Shown: in pieces, positions 46,404 through 57,800 of the stretch
Numbering within the stretch: position 1 is the stretch's first letter
How the letters are laid out: the number at the start of each line of letters is the position of its first letter
NCBI GenBank assembly: GCA_004335635.1
Contig: QAXH01005677.1
Location: forward strand, 3,736 to 67,735
DNA: 64,000 bases
From: Chloromonas sp. AAM2
Taxonomy: Eukaryota > Chlorophyta > Chlorophyceae > Chlamydomonadales > Chlamydomonadaceae
Direction: 5' to 3'
The notes under the pieces: generated by a model
What the model saw: the letters and a program-made list of their open reading frames with translations, nothing else
Told to the model about the DNA's origin: nothing
The model's database searches: none
Program-made: the position numbers and the translations under genes

Positions 46404-47819
46404 ATGACGCTGGGCGGCCAGCATAGCGCCTGCGGGGCAGAGTACCCCTCAGAGCCTATGAGCATGAAGCTCGGAGGCGCCGAGGCTCTAGACCTAGACT
46501 GCTCCGTCTGCACCGATGTGCTCTTGGACCCCATCGTTGCTCCTTGCGGTCATGACATGTGCAAGGTGAGCTCAGTTTCAGCCTTGTCGTGTGCGTCAGC
46601 CTGGAGCCGACTATCAGAGTGGAAAAACTCTAATCCCGCCCTGCACGCGCTTTCTGCAGGGTTGCTACCACAAGTGGTGCTGCGCTTCATCGGCCGTTTG
46701 CCCGATGTGCCCAATCTGTAGATCTCCTCTGCCACCAAACCTGGGTGAGTACGTTTGCGTGGTCGGAAACCTCGGAAATGCTTCGCAGCCACACGCCAGA
46801 CTCTCAGCAGTGCACACTGTTTGCAGGCGTATGCGTGCGCTTGAAGCGCATAGTTGAGAGCATGGAGCCATCAGCAAGCAAGCGCAGGCGGCTGGAGCAA
46901 GATGCCTGCACAGAAGGTGCGGCTGAAGCACGACCTCTTGACCCGCCTTGCCACGCCTGCCTGGCATGGCCTGCAATTGGCTCAATCAAACGCGCACAAA
47001 TCAGCAACCCTGAGGCCTGTTTACTGCGTGCACCATGCAGAGTTTAAGGGTGCTTCCAAGCCTGGCTGGGATGCTGGTTGTGGTCTGCCGTCAGCACCAT
47101 TCGTTGGATTCAGCGGCATGGCCGCTTGGTTGCATCATGATCTACAGTATCAGCAGCAGCTTGGAATGGCAGCTATGTATGCTCACTACCAGCAGTGGGG
47201 GCGTCATTGGTCACATGTGCAGCCACATGCGGAAGCTGCCACTGGCACCCCTGTGGTGGATGTCGTGCAACAGCAGCATATGATTAACCAGCAAACACAT
47301 TCAGGCATGCGCCACACTTTACCTATGCCCGCCTGGCTGCCACACCCAGCAGGACAGCAGGCTCAGCAGGCTGTGGGGGCGGTCCCGCCGACCTCAAATG
47401 TGCTGTGCAGGCCTGCCCAACCAGGCTTGCCTCACGCGCGATGCCGGTGGCAATCAGTGGCAGATGTGCCCACACGCCTAACATGTGCAAGGGAGATTCT
47501 TGCCCTCATCTGTGTTCGCTCTGCTGCTATCGCTGGCAACCCTGCCGCCGCTTCAGCTCAGCGCTCTCCTACCACCTTCACACCTGCAACACTCTCTGCA
47601 GTGCGAGCTGTGGAGGTCGCCCTATATCGATCTGCCGGCAGTAGGGAGGAGTACCTAGACAGATCAACCTTGTCCAGCCGTGTGGCAGCATACGTCCGCC
47701 GCCGCGCTGCAGTGCTTGCATCTGCTGCCTCTGCCTCAATGCCGCTGCAGCAGGGCAGCGAGGAACTTCAGGACCCAGAGCAGGCGGCACTTCCAACATC
47801 AATGGCAACGCGCGAGTAA
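46404..47819 (+). CDS. RING-HC finger protein with C-terminal KIX-like domain
   Basis: Probable E3 ubiquitin ligase or transcription cofactor, 371 residues, four exons: 46404-46565 (exon opens at 46401), 46660-46744, 46827-46916, 47041-47819; total 1116 bases, all phases fit. The RING (~30-77) has the full C3HC4 pattern: CSVCTDVLLDPIVAPCGHD, then MCKGCYHKW and CPMCPICRSPLPP. A basic, NLS-like KRRRLEQ follows at ~103. The middle (~130-250) is His/Gln/Pro-rich. The C-terminal part (~261-345) resembles a KIX three-helix domain: REILALICVRSAAIAG, then RAVEVALYRSAGSREEYLDR and VAAYVRRRAAVL, with the (L/M)Y.SA.S.EEY core typical of KIX. KIX binds activation domains in CBP/p300 and Med15. The RING call is solid, the KIX call is by eye. 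An upstream exon is possible. Confidence 0.8.
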
Positions 47820-49952
47820 TATCCGCAACATGGCGCGCGTGGCCGTCAGTTAAGACGCATTTCATTTCAGATGCGCACAATAGCATTCCACAAGAGTGGA
47901 TGTTTCTATAAGCTAGATGGAAGGTATTGGCGGGTTTCCGCACACTCTTCATGCACAGTGGTGGGCACGGTCTTGTTCACAGGAGGCTGCTTCACAACAC
48001 GGTAAAAAAAAGCTGTTCCACCCTTAAGTTATTCGGGCAGCCAACATTCAGCCAGTCGTTAATTCTTCAGTTTGTCCTTACGCAAGACCATCTTGCACGG
48101 TTCAGGGTCGGTGTGACCAGGCAGCACACATGCGTAGCTTTCACACATTGCGGTGAGGTTCACACACACAACCGGTTGCAACACCTTGGGAGGCAGAGCC
48201 TGCGGCTTGGTCCAATTGGCGTCCTCGGCCACCGCGGATAGTAGCATCTTTTCATTTGCCATTGTGCATTTTGCAACATGTCCTGGCTGATGCACGTGGG
48301 TTAAGCAGGCCGAGCCCACACCATTTGTTGTTCTGTCCTCTGTACCAGTTTCAAAGCAAGAGAGAGCATGATAGAGAGAGAGCGAGAGTATCAGTGTTTG
48401 TGTGTGGGCCATGCAATGCTTGTATGCGTGCTGGCAGCTGCCAGTGTGGTCTGGCCTGCTTTTGTTTTGTTGGGTCAACGTTTCAACTGCGGCCACCTGA
48501 CGGTCTGGAGCCGCCAAGCCGCATGCAGGACAGTGATTGCCGGCTTTTGTCGGCCTTGTACTAGTAGTTGGTGGGTACTTTCAAGTGGTCACGGACGAAC
48601 ACAAATGGCGATGTGGTGTGCACAACTGCATGGGGTGACATGTTGGTAATCCCCAACTTCGTCAATAGTGGGCTTCGCACTGTCCGGAATGTGCTTCATT
48701 TACAGTAACAGATGAGATGCATTCCGAATTCAGGTGGGATGCAAATTGCGTGGTCGATTGTCTGGTACGTAACATAATGGCAAGGTAGAAGCTTGCACCC
48801 ACTGGAAAGTTGTTGGTTGGATGCTGCAGCACTTGTCGCGGGTCCTCATTATTTCTGTCGAGGTGCTGAAACCAATTTGTTATGGTTGAGCACTAGTGTA
48901 CATGATCCCATACAGTCCATGGGTGAATACGGTGGCCGACCATCATCAGACTCTTTGGTTTTGCTGGACAACTTTTCTTGCACTCAAGGCGAAGCCTTTA
49001 CACCAGGCCTTACTTTCACATGGCCTTGAATCATTTCATGGGCCGATGCCCTGGTACAGCACCTGGAGGGCAACAGCTATTTTACATGAACAACAGGCGC
49101 GTGAGCAATTTTGCGAGGGCTGTACTTACTGCTTGGATGGGTGAAAACATTTACACCACCCAGACTGAATCGTTTGACTTTTGCGAAAAAAAGGCTTGCT
49201 CTGTGGTTGATTGGAATACTACATTTGAGGTGACCATGCGGTCTTGGCAGGAGTGAAGTTGAAGATTGCGTGCAGTCAGGTTGTCTGGATAGGATTCAAC
49301 CCAGATAACCTGGTGGTTGCGTTGATTGTGATGATCAGTTTGATGGCTGTGGCAGAAATCAACAAGTACACAGGATGTGCGCACGAAGTGTTGGACGAAG
49401 TGTATTGGAGTTGGCAGAAAGATGTGTGCACCAGGTTGTTCACCGACACTGCCAGAGAACGGTAGCATGCACCAGAGGTATCATCTGATATGTGATATGC
49501 GAGTAGTGTTAAGATACTAAGGCTCAACTTTTGATGGTGCTGTAACGTGAGATGGTTGGAATCCCTCCCCTCTTGTGAGAAGGGAAGCTGACTGTTTCTG
49601 CAGCCGTCCCTTGTTGAGTGTTTCAGCACAGTGCAGAGTAGTCATGGCAGGTAGGCAATGCACTCGGTACATGTACTGGTGTGCCAATGACATGCCAGGC
49701 CAGGACAAACAGTTATGGCTTGGAGTCAAACAGTGGAGCTCACTGTCAGCACAACTGTCAGCAAGCCAGTGGAATCAACTTGACGGCAGGCCTGATCTTA
49801 TCAGCACCTTGACAGGCAGAAGACCACATCATAGCTGTAGAAGTCATTGAACTGTGACAAGCTGCAGGAAATAGGTGAGGGTGCAGGGATAGTGGCACAT
49901 ATCCCCATACTACACCAACACCAGGCATGCGGCTGCAGACAGCAGGCAGCAT
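47820..49952. other. Repeat-bearing region leading into the polymerase fossil
   Basis: A family-C repeat copy sits at 48613-48669 and an AGAGAGAGAGCGAGAG tract at about 48359-48388. Open frames at 48978-49256 and 49244-49465 look weakly protein-like but match nothing I know; they may belong to the same decayed element as 49953-50948. CCTCCCCTCTTGTGAGAAGG at 49562 recurs, with one change, at 52150. Confidence 0.45.
48613..48669. repeat. Family-C repeat copy 2
   Basis: GTGTGCACAACTGCATGGGG, TGACATGTTG, AACTTCGTCAATAGTGG; matches 45083-45147. Confidence 0.8.
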
Positions 49953-50948
49953 GTGAACCTGCTGTTGATCAGTGAGCATGGCACCAAGGGCGATGATGAA
50001 CACTGCGAAGACCTGGGCAGGCAGCACTATGTGTGCATCACAAACATGTCCAGGCTGGCCAGTTCATCTGTCAGCAAGTATGGACACAAACTGCACTTTT
50101 GCCCCCATTGCAACCACCTCAGTTCAGGCGCTCGTGAATCACAGCCGTCCGAGCAGGGGTTGACATACTTAGTAAGCAGTTCTGTGCAGCGAGCCTGGGC
50201 GCATGTGCAGTCATGTGGTGCTCGTGCTTAACCAGTTTGAGTTTGGCGCATACTCCGATCAAGGCAGGCAATCTGGCACACGTGAAACTGAAAAAGAAAA
50301 AAGAACGAAACGGAGCTGATAGCTGGCAATGGGGGTGCAGTTGCACCAGCCGTGCAGGTAAAGATGCCTATTGAGCGTGACGAGGTATGCATGTTCAAAA
50401 ACCACAAGAACGCTATCCGCAGGCCGACAGGTTTTTGAGTCTCAGCTCTGAGGCCCAGCGCCACCATTATACCAAGTGCCCGTCCAAGGCCGCTGGGCAT
50501 TCAATAACTCAGAGCCAGAGGGTGATTGCAGGCAACAAGCTGGCAAAGTTGACAGCTGGGGAGTAGGCACGGTCCTGACACTGTTGTGTTGTCTGGCACA
50601 AGACCCCAAGGCTCGAGCTTGATCAACTGTGGACTTAATGTGGACGGTCCGGTGTTCTTGGTGTTTTATTGCTTGCTGTCTGTGTGGCTCTTGTTTCTGT
50701 CTCTTGGCACATTGGAACAGTGTAGACCGAGAGCTTTGTTGGCTGCTTCAGTTGTCATGTGTGCAGTTGTCATGTGCATGGGGTTTGGCTCTGTAAGTTG
50801 GCGTAACAAGTGTCTCATTGTTCAAAAACCACAAGAACGCTATCCGCAGGCCAGGTTGGTGGTTTATGCTGAATTCGAGGCTATCAATATCAAGGTCAGG
50901 CCAAACCTGCACCAAGATGGTCTTGCTGCACCTGTGGATGAGGGCTAG
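49953..50948 (+). pseudogene. Fragment of Polinton/virus-type family B DNA polymerase (decayed)
   Basis: Broken N-terminal part of a protein-primed B-family DNA polymerase like those of Polintons/Mavericks and polinton-like viruses. The diagnostic block upstream of the exonuclease domain is visible: NLLLISEHG (49953), HYVCITNMSRLASSSVSKYG (~50022), a Cys pair FCPHC (~50098), then MPIERDEVCMFKNHKN (~50362) and VVYAEFEAI (~50861), which sits where the ExoI motif (normally with D-F-E) is found; here the first Asp is replaced by Glu-type sequence AEFE. The frame is interrupted by stops after ~50231 and ~50436 and resumes after a 33-base direct repeat. No later polymerase motifs (SLYPS, DTDS types) are seen, so the gene is truncated. 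It is non-functional by these criteria. The host is an alga. Confidence 0.72.
50393..50852. repeat. 33-bp direct repeat bracketing an insertion in the polymerase fossil
   Basis: The segment beginning GTTCAAAAACCACAAGAACG and ending TCCGCAGGCC is identical at 50393-50425 and 50820-50852. It encodes the conserved FKNHKN block; the second copy continues into the ExoI-like block. The 394 bases in between show no polymerase similarity. Confidence 0.85.
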
Positions 50949-52261
50949 GCACAAGCCTTGTTTTTGGTATTGCTTCTTGTTTGGCGGCGTGCTGCCACAA
51001 CCACATTTGTGCCCAAGCCTTTGTCTGCAGGGACTGTGTGTGACAACCCTGCCAACCTTGACCAGTAGATATCAATCTTACCCGTATTCACCAACAAATC
51101 ACCAGTACCCCGTCAATGGTTGTCCTAATCATGCTGTTGCTGAAGTGAAGTAGCCGATGCCACGCTCGCCGTCTCCTATGAGCGCATGCCTAACATGTTG
51201 TGTTCAGCGGCTGAACTCACTCTGGACGTTGATACCATGAAGTTATGGCTAGGCCAGGGTGCCTAGTGGTTCTTACTACATCTGCACATGGCCATGCTAG
51301 AACGCATGTCTGTGCTTCGTGGGCCCTAGTACAAAGCGGATATGCACGGTTGCTGCCAAGTTTTGTTTGCGACACTTTCAGCAGGAGCTGTGCCGTCTGG
51401 TGTGGTAAAGTAGCAGAGGGAGACCTGGCGGTTGCACTTGGCGCAACACTTCATTGGCTGCCCCGCTGACTCGTCACCGCCACCTGTGTTGAGAGTCATG
51501 AGTTATGACAACGAAACAAAACAACACTCCCAGAGTGGAAGACTCCAACAGGCAACAGCGGTTCTTTACATGGTAGAGCTTCTACAGTCGGCTGCCTTGA
51601 AACCTGGCCCAATGCCCAGTGCCTTTGTGCTGCCGCATGGTCAGCATAACGTTACAGGTCGGCATCTGCCTGTCTAGGCCTGTCACACGCTGGCACAGCA
51701 GGCAGCACTGCAATCACTAATAGAGCACCCAGGGTAAGCAGGCTTTCCACAGCGCCCAGACAGACAAAGAGTTACATAGGTTGTCCAAGCAGTGACAAGG
51801 CCACATTACAGGCTTAAGCAGTCAGCCGTGTGCGACAAATGACGTTGTTGCAATGGTGCTGCCGAATGTACATGAAACGGTGAACAGATCCTGGAATTGT
51901 TTGAACTTTCCTGCCACGCATGACATGCAGAGGTCCGGTTGTCATGGCGTGGTTTGCCTTGATTCGATTCGGCTTTCTGAACGTGAGCAAGTAACTCTCG
52001 GCTCTTTTTCCACCCTTTGCCTGGCATAAGAACTGAGCAAGCAGCAAATCAGAACAAATGACGATGGATAGTACCTCGAAAGGGGTGACTATCACCATTA
52101 CTATCTTGGTGTGTCGCAATCCCCTTCACTTGTAGGTTGGACAGGCTGGAAACCCTCCCCTCTTGTGACAAGGATATTGACAGGCAGGCACACATAAGCT
52201 GCTACATGATACTCCAACAAACAGTTTAATTTCATTGGAAAGGCAGCATTACGCAAGCTGA
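50949..52261. other. Intergenic DNA downstream of the polymerase fossil
   Basis: No further polymerase motif or other gene is recognised. Contains a family-D repeat (52072-52142) and the CCCTCCCCTCTTGTGACAAG motif at 52149-52170. The 3' UTR of the minus-strand gene ending at 52262 would lie here. Confidence 0.5.
52072..52142 (-). repeat. Family-D repeat copy
   Basis: Reverse-complement match to 19800-19874; shares GTACCTCG, AGGGGTGAC, CATTACTATC, GGTGTGTCGCAATCCCCTTC. Confidence 0.75.
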
Positions 52262-54081
52262 TCATGAGTGTCTCAACGATGCTGCAGCCGTTTTACTGCT
52301 GAGTGAGGATGGAAAACCGAAGCCAAGGGTTGGAACCCCTGCGCCTACTGGCAGCGAGTACTCCTTGGCCAGCTTGAGCAGCACGTGCTTGGGTGCCCCA
52401 TGGGGCCATTCACGTATCAAACGCTCCTCCAGCTCCCTCATAGCAGCCAACTCCTGTCCGGCATGCACACGCAAATATACGGTTATCATAGTGCCACACA
52501 AGCACACAGGCGCATCTAACCAGGAGCAGGCGAGGCTATGCGAGGAATAAGCGGTGTGATGCATGACTAAGACTGGGTTTCAATGTGAAGGCACAGAGAT
52601 ATGCAGCAGAGGCTACCAGTGAAGAGGCATGCATGCATTTGTGCTGGACTCATATGTGTATGGATGCAACATCATGCAACATCATGAGCACTATGCCAAT
52701 AATAGAGTGCACATGAACGGCTCCATTGTCCGAGCCTGACCTGTGCAGCCTGGTTCATGACAACCCTCTTGCCACCCCCTGGCTCGTCCGCGGTTGGAAA
52801 TGCGCTGGAATCACAATCCGCCCCTTGCTCCTCCGCCTCCACGTCCTCTGTCTCAGACTGCGAGCTCAAGCCCTGTCCTTCAGCCACTTGCGCCGTGGCT
52901 GATGGTCCTTTGTCGTCTGGGCCGCGTACCACTCTGCATGTGGCGTGTGCAGCTGCGGCCGCTGCGCAGCGCGCCTTCTGCCGTGACTCGCGCATCTCCG
53001 TGCCACTCAGGGGCTGCAGTGTGCCGGCGGCCAGCTGCTCCATCATGCCATAGTTGACGTTGCGTCCAAAGCATCGCTTGCCCTTGAGCGCCTGTAATGC
53101 AACGCCGGACACGGCAGGATGCTATGTCAAGGCATGCCTGGGCTCAAAGCTCAAATATACAAGTACCAAGCGAGTGCGGCCAATGCAAGCATACCAACAG
53201 CACGGGGAGAATCCAGGCGGCGTGCCATCTGCAGAGGAACGTTCTGCAAAACTCCACCATCCCAGGCAAAGTGCTACTTAACTCACTTGTAACAACTCTC
53301 CGTCTCGAAGGTCCCCGCACTCAAGATACCATCAAGCCATGTAGCAGTGTGCGAAACCACATAAAAGCTGGGGCAAAGAATTCATGCTCAAGACACGGCG
53401 ATCCATCGGGCAAGAAGCTGACTACTCTTCCTTACTGCCTATTCTACCGCCTTTACCAGTGAGCATGAACGCACCCTGCACTGGGCCCCCCTTCCCCCCT
53501 GTTGTCTGTCACCAACCTGCTCCTCCTCCACCTGCGCTGCTGGGATGTTCCTGTCCACGTAAAAGGGCAGGCCAGACGCGTCATTGGCAGGGGTGCGCAG
53601 CGGGTTGTCCATGGAGGTCAGGGTCTCCTTGAAGGCGGGCTTGTTGGGCCGCTGCACAGAGCAAAACCCAGAGCGAGGTGGCTCAATTGACACAGGAAGT
53701 GAAAATGCCCACTGCTGCCAGCTCAGAGCAGTGCTTTGTATGTTCGCGAAACTGTTGATGCGATTGCGTTCTCAGCTGTGGCACATGCACGCCGTGCTTG
53801 AGCTCCACCCTGGCCAACATGCTGGCAGTCGCCAGGTAAGTATGCAGACACCTAAATGGTGCGTTTGCTCGCCACAGGGGTTTGCTTGCATGGCTCACTA
53901 TGGCCTGCCTTGCCTTGTATGTGCACATGCACACACCTTCCAATCGTCATAGCTGTGCTTGAATTCTTCAAGCCGGCCCATGTAGTCTTGCCCAGCTGCA
54001 AAGCGGCGGCCATTAGGCGGGGCTGTGCCAGCATCAGCAGCTGCCACGTTGCGGTCCGCCACCTCAGCTTCATATTCATGC
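52262..54081 (-). CDS. Unrecognised conserved-looking protein, 5' end open
   Basis: Four exons in order: 54081-53937, 53651-53517, 53091-52741, 52453-52262, with good splice sites and consistent phases; 273 residues are covered. I do not recognise the family. The first exon reads EYEAEVADRNVAAADAG and AAGQDYMGRLEEFKHSYDDW; the second FKETLTSMDNPLRTPAND and LPFYVDRNIPAAQ; the third GKRCFGRNVNYGMMEQLAAG and LSGTEMRESRQKARC, then a Ser/Glu-rich acidic segment (SQSETEDVEAEEQGAD); the last ELEERLIREWPHGAPKHVLL, KLAKEYSLP, with a Ser/Ala-rich tail. The mix of short conserved-looking blocks and disordered linkers suggests a scaffold or RNA/chromatin-associated factor, not an enzyme. Upstream exons must exist because the first listed exon begins with a split codon; a candidate (CRELDSGLGALQGLSK, near 54192-54143) does not fit phase. 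Confidence 0.7.
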
Positions 54082-54815
54082 CTGCATGCCAGGCCATCTT
54101 ATCACACGTTGGGATGGTTTTGAGCCTTCAGTTGGCTGTACCTTGGACAGACCCTGGAGTGCCCCGAGGCCGCTATCAAGCTCCCGGCAAGCTTGTCACG
54201 CAACAGAGCGTTTCAATGTTCAGTTGAGCCCAACATGCAAGTAATGCGGCAAAGCAGGGCGCGGACCATAAGCTGCCTGCAGCACTCACTGCCTTATCCG
54301 AAGGCCAGCCTTGTCCGGAAGTCCATACGTGACGGCACCTGCAGCACTCAAACATACTTGTGCGCCCAATGGGTTGAACAAGGTGGATGACGGAGATGAT
54401 GAAAAGGGTTGTGTCAACGCGTGCGTGTGAAAGCTTGCTACTGTGTTGTGTTCAAGCGCCTGACGTGCTGCTCACCTACTGCCGGTTGAACTAAACTGGC
54501 CTTTGGCAGGGTGAACCTATCAGGCTTTTCTTGCGGCTTGCCCATGTTGCCTTCGAGTACTTCTCGCTGCTACTGCTATTAGACTGATTGGCAATTTGCC
54601 CTTGTGCGAGCAGAGAAAGCAGAGAGGGGAAGAGAGGGTGAGAGAGAGGGAGAGACAGACGGAGAGAGACAAAAAACCCGTTTTATCACAGGGTCACGTC
54701 AGTTCCAGTCATTTTCACCATTTTCAGCGCAGCACTTGAATCATTGGACCAGCAGGACCATCTGCATGTGTGCATGCGTGCTTTCTACCATGTGCATGTC
54801 CTTGGCAGGGCACAC
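54082..54815. other. Region between the unrecognised gene and the GR-DL-GG repeat gene
   Basis: Holds the missing 5' exon(s) of the minus-strand gene and the promoter of the plus-strand gene. A purine-rich AGAGAG/GGGAGAGACAG low-complexity tract lies at 54615-54670. Confidence 0.5.
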
Positions 54816-57800
54816 ATGCTCCCGCAGTCCATGCTACCTTGTCCCCACATCACAACCCAACCAACTGCAACTCGGGCTTCATCGCAACGTACTCCTGGAG
54901 CATGGCTTGCGGGCAGAAGCGCATGCAGACTTGGGTTCACACCATACTCATCTGTCACATCAGCAGCCACCAGCAAGGATCGCCCATCTCTGCCTCTAGA
55001 CCAGTGCTTGAAACAGCTCCTGCACCAGAGGAAGCTGGGCTCACGCAGCCAGCAGGACAAAGAATCCACGAGCAATAATGATTTGCTCCATGAGTTGCTT
55101 ACGAAGGAGGATGTTCGGCAACTGAAGAAAGCGCTACAGGGCTGGATGGTCCGGAGTGCGGGGAGTGGAGCCCTCATAGGCCGGGTCACAGAGGTGAGTG
55201 AGTGAGAGTGAGAGGCCCTGGTCACTGAGGGCCCCATGCCACAGCCGGAGGTAGCGCTGCGGTTGTCATGCCACGCAGCCACGCAGTCATAGTCAAGCTC
55301 TGGACATGTTTGGTTCTTCAAGTGGTGCACCTGCCATGTTACAATGGCCGCAGGTAGAGCTGATCAACCCCGATGGCGATGATGATGGCGACGACGACGT
55401 TGATAGTGATGCTCCTCATACAGCTGACACAGATGCCAGCACCAGCGGATATACTGTAGCGGCCAGTAGCCTGCTGCTGTGTGCGGAGCAGCCCGCCGCT
55501 GTGCCCGGTGTGTCCGGCTGGCGGGGTGTGGAGGTGCACCGCATCCCGCTGGTGCCCCAGCTGCTGCCCTGGGCCCACCCGGGCACCCGCACCCTGTCAG
55601 CGGATCTGCCCCCAGGTGGGCAGAGGCCTAGGTCCTGTGTCCACCAGCTGACTATGTCCACCGTCACTCAGATTAAACCAGGCATCAAAACAAACAGAAA
55701 GGCTGACGGTTGACTGTTGGTGACTGGTGAACGCTGTGTGCACACTGGTGGAAGCTGCTTTCACCTGGGCTTCAGCAGGCAATCAGCAGATAGCCGCTGT
55801 TGTAGATGTAGGCATTGGCAAAATCACGACCGATACTTGGAGCTGTTGGATTGAGGCATAGGTTGCGCGAGTGTGCAGCAGTGCCCTGCGCTGTTCTATT
55901 CTTCACTGTGGGTTGGCTGCAGTGCCGTAGCCCTCTCTGCTGCAACCCACCCCCTTGTGCCTGACATGCCTCTCATGCACTGCTGTCACTGGTAGCACCA
56001 CTCGCCACATGAATGCAAGCCTTGACATCACCCATTTCGGTAAAATCGCATCTACTGCTGCTGCACACTGTCTGCGCTTTCATGCTGTTCAGGTTTCCTT
56101 GACCTCGGCCGTCAGCAGGTCCTGATAGCCTGCCTGTTCGACCAGCTGTGCGCTCACATGGGCCTGGGCCGTGAGGCTAGGCGCCAGCCCCAGCGCCTGC
56201 CCTCCCGCTCCGTGCTCGAGGCCGCGGGACGCGGGGACCTGGTGCAGCTGGTGGTGCGGGCGGGCGGGTTTTCCGTAGTGGCTGCGGCCCTGGGCTGGGC
56301 CTCGTCCCGCCGCCCACATGGTGAGGCATGGGGAATGCATGATGGCGCCTTCCATGAGGAGTGCACTCTGTCTGAATGGGACTGTTAGTACGTTCTGATT
56401 ATCTCCAGCGGTGTCACTATGTCTACCGTCACATTGGCCGTGTTTATCGCGACCAGTTGTGGTGGTGATGTGCTGACTGTGCGGCAGGCTGTGCCAAAGA
56501 TGACATGCCTATGGACCGTTCTAAGCCTAAGCCGCCACTCACACTTTCTACCATTGCCCGCTTGCATGGAAAGGCACAGGGCTGTTCAGGCAATGTCGTT
56601 TTGTCAATTTTCAATTGACTGAAATGGAATGGCAATAATGAACGAGTCTGTTTCCATGCGAGAAGCCTGGTTTTGCTCGCTTTGTTCAGGATGGTGGGAC
56701 GACCCTGAGAACCTAGACGCTGAGCTGGACAGTCTGATTGCGTCAGCATGGATGGAGATGCCTGGCGCGGGGGACGGAGGCACCTACATGTATAACCAGG
56801 TGTGCATGTGGGTATGCATGTGGGTGTGCATGTGGGTGTGCATGTGGGTGTGCATGTGGGTGTGCATGTGGGTGTGCATGTGGGTGGGGATGGGTGTATG
56901 TAAACCGGCGGTGTATGGAACGGAATGGGATGCTGCATGCCATGCCCAGGAATGGATGGCGTTGGAAATGGGTCTCTGTTTCTCCTTTTGTCATTGTTAG
57001 ATGGCCGGCCTTCAGTCCAGTGAGAGTGAGCGAGGATGTGAACTGGGGCCAAAGGGGGCCAGATGCAAATTCTTTGTACACGTGCTGAAATTGCTGCAAT
57101 TTGTGATGGAAATGGCACTCACAGGACTGGCGGCATGTGCCGCCAGCTGGGACCTCACAGTCATCTGTGACGGCCCATGTCCACTGAATCCCATGTGCCT
57201 CTTGCACTGCATGTATTGATTGCAGATCAGTGGAGAGATCCGTGTGGGTGCTGGGATGACCAGAAGTGATGAGGGGGCTGCGCGGATGATGCCCACGGTC
57301 ACCCAGCTGCGAGCGTTGGGCCGCTCTGACCTGGTCAACGCAATACGCAAGTATGGCGGGCGCAGGGAGGCGGCAGCGGTGCTGGGCAGGCAACTGACAA
57401 GTGAAAAGGCCACGTCAAGGTGGTTAGTCGGTGAGTTTGAAATGAACTGGTGCAGCAGTGGAGCAGCGGGTGAGGTTGAGGCGAGCGTTTGCGGTCCAGT
57501 TGTGTTAACACACGAGCCGTTCACAGTGCACAACCCACTCCACACCCACCCAGTGCAACAGACCCACTCCACACCCACCCAGTGCAACAGACCCACTTCA
57601 CACCCACCCAGTGCAACAGACCCACTTCACACCCACCCAGCGCAACAGACAGGTACCCCGCACTCAACCCAAGAGAGCACTGCCCGTGCCTGAACAGCAC
57701 AAGTCATTCCTAATGCGTAGCAACTATGAAATCATGACACAGCAGTACAGGAACCGCACTGTGCAAAGCTTTTGGGTCCAGGATTGCTCTAGGTGAGCAC

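Noticed and set aside
48256..48649. Open frames over the AGAGAG tract
   Set aside because: Low-complexity sequence with no motif; both frames end near the family-C repeat.
56444..57393. Minus-strand frames of 216-224 codons with CTPTCTPT / HPHA repeats
   Set aside because: They are the antisense reading of the 12-bp minisatellite and neighbouring exons of the GR-DL-GG gene.
56800..57655. CRISPR-like array
   Set aside because: The units are contiguous tandem repeats without spacers and lie in introns of a eukaryotic gene.
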